A stretch of DNA of 64,000 nt from Fragilaria radians. Taxonomy: Eukaryota > Bacillariophyta > Fragilariophyceae > Fragilariales > Fragilariaceae. Numbering within the stretch: position 1 is the stretch's first letter; each line of letters starts with the position of its first letter. The DNA is taken from the NCBI GenBank assembly GCA_900642245.1, contig CAAAJI010000017.1, positions 124,950-188,949 of the forward strand. Reading direction: 5' to 3'. A model generated the notes under the pieces. The model saw only the letters and a list, made by a program, of their open reading frames with translations. It was not told the DNA's origin and searched no databases. Of the stretch, positions 10,096-21,615 are shown piece after piece. The position numbers were made by a program, and so were the translations under genes.

Positions 10096-12224
10096 TTTAC
10101 CTACCCCTCCTCTAAAAGGATACATGAAAGGGAAATTTAACCGATTGACTTGTGGTTTAAATTAATTTGAGAGGGAACAAATGTTGCAGTAATGTGTTAG
10201 GGTGGAATGACATTTATCAAATATGTATGAATGAGAACTCTACACAAATATAGAACTATAAGACACAGTAAACTTTAACTAAAAATTAATAGACCTAAAA
10301 ATGCATCGCCGTAGTCAAGCCACACGTATTGTGCCTGAAAAGTTATTGCACGCGATCTCAACTATTGCAAAGTAATCTTAGCATTAATTTGCATTAAATT
10401 TTTGGAATTATCTATGTTTAATTATAGGCATCACTTCTTCAAGGTGATCTTGCCCTTGCTTAATCAATGCTAGCTCTCAAACATTGCCAATAAAGGATTT
10501 GAAATGTCAAATCATTGAAAATTGGGTCAATAGTATTGTTGGAGACAACCCCCTGGGGCTTTGCTGTACCTGAATGCCAACAAAAAGGCTTCAACACACA
10601 CCATTTTACTTGATTTTAAACACACACTTACTGTTGTCGCATTGACGACCAACAGGCTTTTCTGATTAACAACTTTTCTTCCAAACTATGCTCAGCTTCA
10701 TTTCTTCAATCACCTGGCCTGCTAGGATTGAAGGTCAACGATAAAGTCCCCAATTACATGACTTGCAATATAGTTCACAGTAAATTAGATCTTAAAAAGG
10801 CCTAAATCATGCAATCTAACCTATTTTATACCTTGGAGAATAAGTATGATGATACAATCAATGGAATGGATAGCCACATTACCCCCAGGAATGCCTCGTT
10901 TTAATCGGGAGATCTATGAACAAAACGGAAGGTAGCAAGGTGAGCATACAATCAACATAGAGGCTGATTCTTGGAATATGCAACTAGTTATAATAAATTT
11001 GTTACAAAGCAATCCAAGTGCATGGATAGTATTATGACGCTAGCGGGCTTCAAAGAATTGTAAAAAATGGTGACGTTTTTCCTAGATACAACATGATTCT
11101 GCTTAAAGGTCGATCCAATGAGAAAAGAAGAAGAAGAAGAAGAATGGATTCTCATGTTATATTGGGATATTGCCTGAGCTGAATATCGAGAGAATTGGAA
11201 TAGCATCAAAGGCTATATCATATACTTGTTAACCTATCTGTTGAAGTAAAAGGTTCAGCAAGGTGTTATGTTGAAATACTGGGGCCAAATAGGTAGCAAT
11301 GTCAGATTTCGTGAAGGAGACCAGGCTTGTGTGTAACTTTATTGAATGAAAGTTGTTTTGAAACCTCGATGGCTGAGAGTTCATGGTTGATTGCCATGCT
11401 AGTCATTTTGGTACCCTATAGCCATTTATTTTTTAAACATGTTTAAGCGGGTTTTATCGAAATTGCTTTTGAAAGGACAAACATTGATAATCAGCACTTA
11501 CTAAGACTGTGAATTACGAAACGAATGGGAATCACAATACTCTCACTGTTTATCAGCTTTTGCCTTGTTTATCATCTCAAGTGATGTCATGATCACAAAT
11601 TTTTCTTATCAATATCTTTTGCTTGTTATGTAAAATAAGCTATATTGCTTACTCGAGTTATATCTACTGTGCTCCTCAGGAATTTTTGTCAATAGTTGTT
11701 CATACAATTCTTCAACTTTTTAACCAAAAATTATGAGCTAATGTCATTAAACCTAATACGTCAATAATCTTCTAGCGTTTACTTTACATTATTGTGCTGT
11801 AAGCTAAGAATTCATCCTTGATGCTTTGATTTCATCTTTGGACTAATACCCTTCTCAATACTTAAGCATTCTAGTGTTTTTTCATCTTTATGATAGTTTC
11901 AACTTTCTGTCCTCATTTTTTTTCTTGTTCCATCTGTGGTTTCTCTTAAACTTTACACTATATGGAAGGTTCCAACGTCCAAAATTAAACTTTCCGCGTA
12001 CAATTAGGAATTGAATGCGTAAGCATTGATTCAATGTATCTCCATGAATATTTTACTTAATTGCATTGTTGCCTACTTGAATGTTTTATGTGTCTAGTTT
12101 GACATATTTTTTTCATGTACTACTAAGTGCGCGGGGGTCTTCGGAAATGAAAAAAAACATGAAGGTTTCAAATTAATTCTTGTCCTTGTTCCTTGTTTTA
12201 CTCGATACAATTCCCCGTCACAGC
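10096..12224. other. Long AT-rich intergenic region
   Basis: About 2.1 kb with no credible gene. It holds the sulfatase 3' end, an AAG microsatellite at 11125-11144, and the presumed promoter of the next gene. A short minus-strand open frame at 10988-11209 runs through the microsatellite and is rejected. Confidence 0.5.
11125..11144 (+). repeat. (AAG)n microsatellite
   Basis: A short perfect run of AAG units within noncoding sequence. It produces a poly-Ser stretch in a spurious minus-strand frame. Confidence 0.85.
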
Positions 12225-12833
12225 ATGAGAATGTTGACTGGTTGCTTCGTTTCCCCCAAGTGTCGGATTATTCGTTCGAATTGGAAAGTACACCGATTAA
12301 ATCCTCTTGAATTTCAAAGAATCAATTCAGCAGCATTCCTAGAATCACCCTCCTATAGTTGGGCGTTATCACAATCGGAACCTCAATATGATGATGGAAT
12401 CATGAGCTTCCATGACGTCTTGGTTGGAATACTAATTGCCCTAGCTATAGCTCTCTTTCCTTCGATACTTCAGGCCACTTTGCGCCGTTTTCCTTTATCA
12501 AGTGAGAGCACTGTGGCAGGCACGCATACGAATGATGATTCAAAGAAGCCTGGCGAAGCATCCGTATTTGGAGCTGAATCTTGGAATGACATAAGTAAAC
12601 CAGAAAATTACATCCTATACACCACTAAAATACGAAGCAAACTACAGGAGAGCGAAGGAAATGGAATTTTTCGAATCGAAAAAAGAGGAACACTTTTGGC
12701 GTTGCTTCTGCTATTTTTACCAGTTTTCTCGTTTGAGCTTTTCTTAGCCTTGAGTAGGCAATTCTTGTGCGGAGGAGACCCTCTATCGTTATCTGGATGG
12801 CAAATGTTACTTTGTTCTCCACATCTTGAATAA
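12225..12833 (+). CDS. Small two-TM protein, possibly organellar (202 aa)
   Basis: No family recognised. The first ATG after an in-frame TAA at 12174 is 12225. The N-terminal 35 residues are basic with few acids (CRIIRSNWKVHRLN), compatible with a mitochondrial presequence. Two hydrophobic segments lie near 63-85 (FHDVLVGILIALAIALFPSI) and 155-180 (TLLALLLLFLPVFSFELFLAL), separated by a polar loop. The C-terminus is short. It ends 49 bases from the stop of the convergent SCCPDH-like gene. Open length and the clear TM pattern favour a real gene; a 5' intron cannot be excluded. Confidence 0.55.
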   Translation: MRMLTGCFVSPKCRIIRSNWKVHRLNPLEFQRINSAAFLESPSYSWALSQSEPQYDDGIMSFHDVLVGILIALAIALFPSILQATLRRFPLSSESTVAGTHTNDDSKKPGEASVFGAESWNDISKPENYILYTTKIRSKLQESEGNGIFRIEKRGTLLALLLLFLPVFSFELFLALSRQFLCGGDPLSLSGWQMLLCSPHLE

Positions 12834-12882
12834 AAAGTAGGGCTAAATTGATATTGATCTTATATAAAAGTTAATACGTTGG

Positions 12883-14289
12883 TTATACGAGTAACTGCAA
12901 GTTATTCCTCAACATATCTTTATGAACAGCCGTTTCAATATTCACTTTCCTAACTTTACTATCCATGAGGCGTTGCATTAGCACTTTTCCTACAAGCTCG
13001 CAAGGCGTTCCAAAACCGTCCTCACTAATAGGAGGCAGATCCGCTCGGTTATAGAGTAGCGCCAAAGCGACTTCCGACACAACTTGGGCTGTTACCAAGT
13101 TCCCAGGATCTCCTTGGAATGTTATGCGGCAAGCCGCTCGATCCACGCTTCCATTATTCGATGGAGCTTCTGCTTTAGAAGTCACTTCGGCGTAGACTTC
13201 ACAGGTGCACCTTTTGTTGAAGGCATCAGGTGCACCTGAGCCTGGGGGATAGAAATAATCCAAGAATTTTTGGCTTAGATACGGAAGTTTCAGGAAGAGG
13301 ATTCCAAAAAAAATCCAGATCTGAAGGAGCATAGAAGGTATTGCTGACCAAAATCCTAGAGCACGAGTTGTTCGGAACCCAAGAAATACCCATCTTTCAA
13401 AGTATTTGAAATCTGGTCCATAGTTTAAACTTACTGCAGAGGCATGGACAACCTTACTGTTCACAGGGGCCATGAAGAACATAAGACTCATTCCACCAGC
13501 AAGCACACTATCAAATGAAGGAAATACATTCAACCACTCAGTCATTGTCATTTTATTTTTTCTTTCTTCATAATCTGGGTTGAAGCGAACCTTGGTAGGA
13601 TGAGTCAAACAAAGGGGGTCCTCCATCAAGTATGGTACTTTGCGCCACTTGTTTCCATCAGATATCATTTTCTTCACGTCAATAGGCATATTTACTGCCG
13701 TATGAATAGTGCCACCGTTGGCAGCACCGACCATATGATGCCATGTTACTCCTTTGTCGATTTCCACCTGTCTGCCACGAACCTCTCGAAGAGCATGGAC
13801 AGCAGCGAAAATAGAAAGATCACTTGGAATTGAGTCAAATCCAGCCAAAGAGATGATTCTAGCTCCGGATTTCTTTGCAGCATCGCCAAATGTTTGCCTC
13901 ATTTGTGCTGCCCATTGAAATTCCCCAGTAATATCCACATAATCGGTTCCAACTGTAGCACAAGCTTCAACAATGTGGGTACCAAACAACGCGAAAGGAC
14001 CAGCACAGGACATAACAACCTTTGTATTCGAAGCCATGGACTTTAATGCATCTGAATCGGAAGAATCTGCGACGCAAATGGATGCCGTGCTTCCTCCACG
14101 CACTACCAAGCTCTTAAGTCGTTGTTCCAATTTTGCTTCATTTCTGCCTGCAAGGACCAGACGAATGGGTTGACTATTAACAGATGCCGATTGGAGTAGG
14201 TAGTCCAAGATGTACTTTCCTACAAATCCGGTCGCCCCGTATACCGTGATATCACTGGTAATCTTAGTCTCGTCCTTCACCATAATCAC
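12883..14289 (-). CDS. SCCPDH: Saccharopine dehydrogenase-like oxidoreductase (SCCPDH/trans-acting enoyl reductase type)
   Basis: The 468-residue single-exon protein has an N-terminal Rossmann nucleotide-binding fold (YGATGFVGKYILDYLL, residues about 17-32), then LVLAGRNEAKL, CAGPFALFG and the DITGEFQW block typical of this family. A hydrophobic stretch (AIPSMLLQIWIFFGILFLKLPYLS, about 315-345) is also typical of SCCPDH-like proteins, which are often found on lipid droplets or membranes. The family is distinct from true lysine-pathway saccharopine dehydrogenase, and its substrate is usually unknown; bacterial relatives act as enoyl reductases. The start could be Met1 or Met3. Tail-to-tail with the preceding gene. 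Confidence 0.9.
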   Translation of the reverse strand: MIMVKDETKITSDITVYGATGFVGKYILDYLLQSASVNSQPIRLVLAGRNEAKLEQRLKSLVVRGGSTASICVADSSDSDALKSMASNTKVVMSCAGPFALFGTHIVEACATVGTDYVDITGEFQWAAQMRQTFGDAAKKSGARIISLAGFDSIPSDLSIFAAVHALREVRGRQVEIDKGVTWHHMVGAANGGTIHTAVNMPIDVKKMISDGNKWRKVPYLMEDPLCLTHPTKVRFNPDYEERKNKMTMTEWLNVFPSFDSVLAGGMSLMFFMAPVNSKVVHASAVSLNYGPDFKYFERWVFLGFRTTRALGFWSAIPSMLLQIWIFFGILFLKLPYLSQKFLDYFYPPGSGAPDAFNKRCTCEVYAEVTSKAEAPSNNGSVDRAACRITFQGDPGNLVTAQVVSEVALALLYNRADLPPISEDGFGTPCELVGKVLMQRLMDSKVRKVNIETAVHKDMLRNNLQLLV

Positions 14290-17200
14290 AACACTATGCT
14301 TTCGTTATTTGTTTTCACTTATTCTTTCGAAAATCTTATTCCGAGCTGGTGACGTATTTTTTCAGAAAGTCATTAAGAGGAAACGGAAACAAGATTCGAA
14401 GGAAATTTAAAATCTAGAGTTGCTACCATAATTATTTCGCTTGTCGTTACGGTCTTAAATTAAACTTGAAACAATATCCAATCTCTTGAAGCAGAAGTTG
14501 CTGTTGGATCCATCATTGCTGAATAAAATGGAATTCTTAGAGGAGCATTTGCTGTTACAAGGAAAGTGAAATACACTACTTTCCACGAGATACCATTGCA
14601 ACAACTTGAACAGGAGAAAAGACCCCCCAGCAATTCAATTTATGGCGTTCCTCAAGTTTTTGGGAACTAATTCCATGACATTAATTTTTGCAAGAAAGTT
14701 TGAAGTTGGACAGGGCTCAATCATCAAAATGATTTAGAGAACAGCGCAAATTTCAATATTATGTACTTGCATAGCCGGACAGCTATGGAAAGTAAAGAAA
14801 TTGCTAAGCATATATGCTGCAACGATAGATTTAAAACAGTTTTCTATTTTGTGACTTCAAATTTGTCACGCCTTGAATTAATTGTGAAAGTGGCACTCAA
14901 GACGCCTGCAGACATGTTCCCAATTCTTGGGTATAGGACAAAGGAACATGACCTTCAGTACTTTGAATACCATTTAAGGGAAGGTTGGATGTAGAAGATA
15001 CAACGTTGTCAGAAAAGGATTTTAAGCTCCTGTATATCTCCAACCCTTCCATTCAAGTTCAGAAGCATAACATTAGGTATGCTTGTTCGCACGACTTTGG
15101 TTCAGCAGTTTGCGGTGCAATTCAACAACCTTAAAGGCTATGTGATTTTTCCATGACGAAAGTATCAGTAATAAAATTGCCTAAAAACGTAAGATGCAAC
15201 CAAAATGAGAAAACGCTAATCCTTTGTTATATCCTATGAAAAATCTGTCTCCTGCTTCAAGCATCTAGATACTTGGGAGAGTATCAGGCTTGCCAATGAC
15301 TTTTCAACTTCAGAATTAGAAAATCGGAATGGATGCAGTCCTTTAAATTAGCATTTAAAAATGCGTTGGCTCATGCCATCATCTGTTCAAATATACCATA
15401 CTCTCAACGTTGAAGCAAAAATAAATTTTGACTTTTTCAAAAGAGCAAAGATGATAAATTAATGAAATATAATGCATGTTCATTATATCTATAAGTCATT
15501 TTTTCCAATACAACGTCGAAATGAGTGCTAAAGATATCGCAAGTTTGGTGGGTATGTTAAAAGAAGATTACTCTTCTGAATGGATATCATCAATCTTACT
15601 TCTCCAAAATAAAGCAGAACAAAAGAAATCTGACTCCAAGACTAAGCTGCCTTGATGAAACCTCACCCCTTCCCTATTCAAAGGACCAATGAGGATATCC
15701 AACAAATGGAAACCTAAAAAGTGACAAATTCTCTGAAATTCAAGATGGGTTGCCAAAGCACAATGCTTTTTTTACATTCACAGACACTGTGTGCTTCTTA
15801 ACTTCTATGGAGAAATCAGCAGTTCAAATATTTGGCAACAATTACTAACATCCCCTCAGATATCTTCGAAATGTAATGATTATGAAATCTCAAATTCTAA
15901 TCTGATGACTTTTTCATAAAGACATCCAGCTTGAAAATGCTCCTTCGTCATTTGGCATGAGGGTGAGTTTTTGCAAAATAAGCACTAAACTGGAATTTTA
16001 TGGTTACTTCATAGCAAAGTAGCACTCATTCTGAACTTTAATCATTATTTTGGTGCAATATTTTTAATTGCTATAAAAACAATTCAACTTTCCCTGAACA
16101 ATTATTCGTTTTAGAGTTTACCACAATCGGTCACTTTGTGCATGACATCGCTTGTTGTGTGATGTGGACTGCAAGCTATGACATACTAAAGTGCAGGGTA
16201 TGCAATACTTTATTGCAATGTCATGGGTCATAAAAAAATCAACTATTGTGTTCGATAGTGGCCTCTGGTTGGTTAAGCAAAATCAATATATTGGCAAAAG
16301 AAACATGTTTATTTTTTGTAAAAGAAAAAAATATCAGCGGAGGGAACGGGTGTGCAATTCTACTATTAAAACTTAAGGTTCGTACGGAACGGACGTGATA
16401 ACATTCTAAGCTTATTCAATCAATAATTGGCATTGCAGAAATGTACCGATCAATTTGTTTTGAGTAATATTGCAGTATTTTTCCATCAAAGAATTCATTG
16501 CAGGCCCCTGTTAAAGGGTTAACAGCTTATGAGTGATTTTGAAGGACAAGACTGATCGGTTTCTTTACCATTATGACTTGGTTTGTAGATAGAGCAAAAG
16601 GTGTTTTAACACCATCATAGTTTTGATCTTTTTGAATTAATAATTTAGTATCATATTCAGCAGTCGTGCATTTAAGTTTTATCTTAGTATCATAGCTGCT
16701 TTAGTAGATCTTTCCTCTTTCTGTTTTCGTCCTCATGGATGCTACTCTAAGATGATAAATAGGTTCTTTTCTGAAAAAATCTGTATATCACCTTTCGCTT
16801 TGCGTTATACATCGCTACATACGTTCTTGAATATCGCACATTTCAAGTAAACAGAATCCCATTGCGATTTTTGTTCTTTCAATCCTGAATGATCTAAATT
16901 TGAAGTTATCGACATCGCTGGTTATACGGATTTAATGGTCACTTTTTTGTTTATGAATCGTCAAGTTTTCTTTCTTGCCAATTACTCCTTGTGTGAATTT
17001 AGAAAATGTCAATAAAAAAGACTAAGAATACTTAAAATCTCTCTTCAGAAAAACTATTTGTGAGCGCCTGTCTCAATATAAAGGAAGCAATTGAATCAAA
17101 TGGCATGAATTCATATATGGGGACAATGAGAATGCAATCCCTCTTGCAATGGATTCAACCTCTAATTCGACGCACGTTCGCAATATACTTTATATTCCGC

Positions 17201-17384
17201 ATTTTCCCTTGGGTTCGAAGTAAAGGCATCACTATTTGGTCCAAAGGTTGTAATGAAGAATTAGAATAGAGAATGCTTTATCGTCGAGTTTAGACATGGA
17301 AAAATTTGCCGTAGGACATCCATCACAAGATAAAAAGAAGCATTTCTATAAATTCTTCGATGTAAGTAAAGTGATGACATCTAG
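14290..17384. other. Intergenic region, about 3.1 kb, nothing recognised
   Basis: AT-rich sequence between the SCCPDH-like gene (head) and the methyltransferase gene (tail). Several open frames of 60-77 codons occur on both strands (for example 14761-14994, 16191-16376, 17060-17269), all short and without domains. No tRNA-like T-arm or repeat array was seen by eye. Confidence 0.45.
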
Positions 17385-18671
17385 CTACGGCTTATAGATT
17401 TTGAACATTTTCAAGGACATGCCTTCAACATAGCCTGCTGTCAATTTCAAACTTTCAAGATTGACTTCCATAAAGGATACGTGTACATCTAGACCCACTC
17501 CTAGACAAGCACCTTCGAATGCATCAACGCCAAATCGATGATTTCCGCTTGCGCATACAATTATGGCTTTACCACCAGAGCGAAGAGCGTCGTGGATGCT
17601 ATTGGCAGCTGCAAAAGCATCATCCTCTTGACAAATAATATCAGCTGCTAAAATCAATTCCACTTGATCTTGGTAGATTTCGTTGTGTGTAAAAGCTATC
17701 TGACCGTCAGATGGACCACTAATCCAGCGATCAGAGGTTCCTGATTGTTCATAGAAATCCAATCGCTGTGCAATTGCCTGAACACCGTTTAGTCGTATGT
17801 TGTGCCGAATATTCTCCAAGACAACAGGATTGAAATCCGTAATTATTATTTGTCGATCGTCAAGTGTGGTTGAATTTTCGACAATGCTTCGAGCATACTT
17901 TTGAGACAACTTTGCAGCCACTAATCCCACCAAACCACATCCAGCGCCCAATTCCAAAATGGAGGATACGTCTGTAATGATACGAGGATTATCCAATATC
18001 CATTGAGCGAGTGCCACCGCCGATGGCCACAGCACAAAGCCTACATCTTGTTGAGCTGACTGTCGTAAAGTCACTTGCTGGATCCAAATTTGATAATCAT
18101 TATCAGAAAAAGATATAGAAATCGGCAGACGCTCCCGAAGTCGTGACATAGGAGCCAGTTTTAAAGGAAAGGAAGGACTTTGAGACGCAATATCGCACGC
18201 CAAATCTTGGATCTCCATAATGACATCTTGGACTTCTTCACGGTATTCAGTGATTTCATGACGTATCAGTCTAGAGAGCAACATATGAGATCCTTGATGA
18301 CCGATCTCCTCTGCCAAAACTGGGTCGTACTGCGAGATCATCTTGTGCATTGATAAGGTTCTCCTTAGAACACTTGTGTGAAAGGGATCAAAAACCAAGT
18401 TTATCGACTTATTCTTTTCCATTGCTTCATTTTCATCTTTCTTTTCTTCACATTGAAGGACTTCATCAACATGTCGTAGCGATGAAAACCAAGATTCAAC
18501 TGCATCATGCAGCAACGGGACAAACAAACCAGCGAATCCAGTTTGCTCCAACTCACTACTCAATAAATGTGCACGAAGTTCGCATATCTTTGAAGGACAT
18601 GCTACCTGTTGCTCTAGCCAGTCAAGATCTTCGAAATTCCACCCTATAGTTCCTTTCATGCTTTTCAACAC
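17385..18671 (-). CDS. Methyltransferase family 16 protein (METTL21/22/EEF2KMT-like seven-beta-strand enzyme)
   Basis: Members of this family transfer methyl groups from SAM, mostly to lysines of chaperones and translation factors. The C-terminal half (residues about 200-428) shows the fold: VGFVLWPSAVALAQWIL, motif I ILELGAGCGLVGLVAAKL (about 238-255), IITDFNPVVLENIRHNIRLNG, and the post-motif ELILAADIICQEDD, where other members have DxxY-like residues. The N-terminal 190 residues are helical with a Glu/Lys-rich insertion. 428 residues is usual for FAM86/METTL22-type proteins. The exact substrate cannot be read. The start may be Met1 or Met5. A paired ACTAGTA motif lies about 65-82 bases upstream. 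Confidence 0.85.
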   Translation of the reverse strand: MLKSMKGTIGWNFEDLDWLEQQVACPSKICELRAHLLSSELEQTGFAGLFVPLLHDAVESWFSSLRHVDEVLQCEEKKDENEAMEKNKSINLVFDPFHTSVLRRTLSMHKMISQYDPVLAEEIGHQGSHMLLSRLIRHEITEYREEVQDVIMEIQDLACDIASQSPSFPLKLAPMSRLRERLPISISFSDNDYQIWIQQVTLRQSAQQDVGFVLWPSAVALAQWILDNPRIITDVSSILELGAGCGLVGLVAAKLSQKYARSIVENSTTLDDRQIIITDFNPVVLENIRHNIRLNGVQAIAQRLDFYEQSGTSDRWISGPSDGQIAFTHNEIYQDQVELILAADIICQEDDAFAAANSIHDALRSGGKAIIVCASGNHRFGVDAFEGACLGVGLDVHVSFMEVNLESLKLTAGYVEGMSLKMFKIYKP

Positions 18672-18735
18672 AAGGTGAGAAGATAATTATTCAGTGGTCA
18701 ATTATTCAGGACGTTTTCTCCCTGGGACGTCACTC

Positions 18736-18753
18736 ACTAGTATTATACTAGTA
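18736..18753. promoter_or_regulatory. Paired ACTAGTA palindromes upstream of methyltransferase
   Basis: Two ACTAGT palindromes separated by a TATTAT spacer, 65-82 bases upstream of the methyltransferase ATG. An ACGTCA half-site (CRE-like) is adjacent. Similar palindromes occur before other genes in this window. A regulatory role is inferred. Confidence 0.35.
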
Positions 18754-21458
18754 CAGTTCCGAAAATGTCATGTTTAGTATCCTTTAACATAAAGAAGAAA
18801 TCTGTAGATCCATGTGCTTGCTTAAAATATGAGTAGAATCACCTTGAAAACCCATCTACCCTTTTGAGCCTGCTCAGAAAAAGATCAAGGTTTAAGAGTT
18901 CAGTGATGACATAGCTTTTGGCTCCTAATTGCAAAGAAGATGAAGCAGTTAAATCGTATATCATTGATCACATTTGGAACAGCACATCTCTTAGATATTG
19001 AAGTTGACAGCGATACACAAGCACACATAAAGATGTGGAAACTGTAGGGAGCGATAATTTAAAGAAAAATACATAACGGAAGTCTAGAGAAAGTATTGAC
19101 TCGTCCAGATGACATAGTCCTGATTATAGATATTCAAATCCAGGAACAACGGCTGCAATTATGTTGAAGAAAGAATAAGTTCAATCGAGATGGAGTTTAA
19201 AGAGGTAACTTAAAGCAAGGCAATTTGAAGTTTTCGTCTGATAGAATTACTTCAACCTTGATGTCACATTTTCGGATATTAGGGGGAAAGGAAAGCATAA
19301 GACCCACTAGGATCAAAATGTATAGCATTAGTCCTTATTGAACCTTCCATAGAGTACTAGGAATGAGAGAAGATAGGAGAAAGTTTGAGAAAGGAGATGT
19401 GCATGTATCTCATGAAATATTTTCATAAGGTGATAAAATATTAAATTCCTAGGGGCATTTGAGATGATAATTAATGGTGAAACATACATAAATCACAAAG
19501 CCCTCTCAAATTCTGAACATCGCCAATCTCATTCAGGACGAATTTGGACAAATTTACTATATTTCGTCATGGAAAAACAGATAAGGACTGCTTCAACCGT
19601 TCCAAGAATCAAAGGTATCCCAAAAATAGAATTTGAGAAATTTCTTTTCAGACATGTCCTCACTAATGGTGCCCAGAGACAATATTGGACACCCCACTAA
19701 GTGGCTATTTGACCAATCTTAGAACAGTCAAATGAATTTGATGACATAAAGAAGGTAATTCCTAGGAGAAATTTACATCTTTGGCGATATTAGGAGTCAA
19801 AAAAGATAATATGAAAAAATGTTATCGAGTCTTACGAGCGAAACTTAAGTTGCACACAGTGCATATAAACAACTGGACCTCTCAGCCGAAGTCATTCAAT
19901 GAGCCAGTCAAGCATTACTAGAATAATCATCAGTAGTCCACACTCAACACAAACATCTATCATCGAAAGCAGTGCTATAAGTTAGACTAATGAGGCAGAT
20001 ACTATTGTTGGAAGTATGAAAGTCCGAATGATAGAACAAGTGGCTACGCAGATGCTCTCGATAGGGAATGCATCTTACCTCCCAAACGACGAACAAGCTG
20101 TCGACTAACTAAATCTAAAACAAGATGATGCTCTTCTCATATCCCATGAGTCCTTTTCTGATAGGTAAGTATCAGATATTGAATTATCAAGCCATAAAAC
20201 AAAGAGGTAAAAGTCATCAATCTATAACACAACCATGGTACAGTACAGTGAGAATTACATTCACCAGCTGTGTATACCAAAAGTGTTTAGCGAAGCTAGG
20301 TGTTAATAGGACATGATATATTTTACACAGCTGATCACCTATCTGCTGAGAAAGTGAAGTCATGGAGATGCTGTACCACATATAATCTTTGTCAGATGAT
20401 GAGACTGTCAAGAGAATAATGTCGAAACGTTCTAGTGAAACAAAATCAACTTAAAACTTCGATTTATATTCACGTTCATTCAAATTTAGCTTGCTTCCAG
20501 TGCTCTTTTTACAGATTTTCGGTGGATAGCGTTTGTTCTGGTTAGTGTAAGGATCAACAAATGATATCATCGTGAATTTGGTCATGATTGTCTTTTTCGT
20601 TGTGTATTCATTAAGTGCAGTAATTGATGTGCCCCACCACATTACGCATATATTCGGAGTTATAAGGTAACTCCAAGGATACAATCAAACATACTTTTTT
20701 GCCAAGGCTTTACATCTAGAATTATTCTAGCCTCCAAAATGACATACTAATATTACCTAACATGAAATGCTATGATTGAGAGTTATGATTGGAATGTTAG
20801 TTACTTTCCATATAAGAGTCTATTCCGAGCTCTCTCATGATCTTGGCTCCCATACTTGATTCATCCAAAGTGATAGCCTAAGGTAATATTTCCCTACCTC
20901 ATAAAAACTGTAAAGTGATCTTGAAGGAAGTCATGACGCAACATTTAACGGTATCTAATGGCATTTGAATTATTCCAAGTGTTACGAAAGACTTCTTGAT
21001 TACAGCAAATGTTGTTCCCGAATCAAGAAGAATTTAGAAAGTAACAGTGCATTTTTACATCAAATTCAATATCTGCTTGAATGCCTAGAAAAATCAATAT
21101 CTATTTCTGATTAGCATCTGTTTATTTTGCCTTCGAATTTCCTCCATTGTATCGTCTTCAGCTGCCCTGCTCATTTTCTTAGTTTTGTTGTAGTATTATT
21201 TGCAACGTTTTCAGCAACAAGCCTCCAACAATTATAGCTTTTTGGAGATTGGTCTATTGGGTTCTGATTCCATTACAGACAGCAAGAAACTAAACTAGGG
21301 ATAGGTATAGTCAAACATGAAATCGGAGTATACATAAAGGATAGAATTAAATATCTTTCACGATCCAATATGATTCCATAATAAAACAGCATTGCTCGTT
21401 CATAACATACCGAGCACTACAAGCTGTGACTGTCACCGAAATAGGGTTCCATCGGTTC

Positions 21459-21468
21459 TTACTAGTAA
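21459..21468. promoter_or_regulatory. TTACTAGTAA palindrome upstream of FAIM-like gene
   Basis: A perfect 10-base palindrome, about 150 bases before the ATG at 21616, matching the core seen upstream of several other genes. Function is inferred. Confidence 0.3.
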
Positions 21469-21615
21469 AAATTGAATCAAGGAGGTGAAAAATATTTGTC
21501 CCCGTAGGACTCAACACAACGGTCTTACTTCCACTATTACCACGTTCATTTTAGGATCCAAACGTAAGCACATAAATCACTTTGTATTTCGATTCACAAA
21601 GATAAACATCTCAAA

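Larger units (their letters stand above)
18672..21615. other. Intergenic region, about 2.9 kb, between divergent genes
   Basis: Promoters of the methyltransferase (-) and the adaptor-like gene (+) lie at the two ends. The middle (19.3-20.7 kb) has patchy short open frames that look like decayed coding sequence, but no domain could be named. Nothing else supported. Confidence 0.4.

Noticed and set aside
19300..20700. Retrotransposon in the 19-20 kb spacer
   Set aside because: Patchy protein-like fragments only; no RT, integrase, protease or knuckle motif could be identified.
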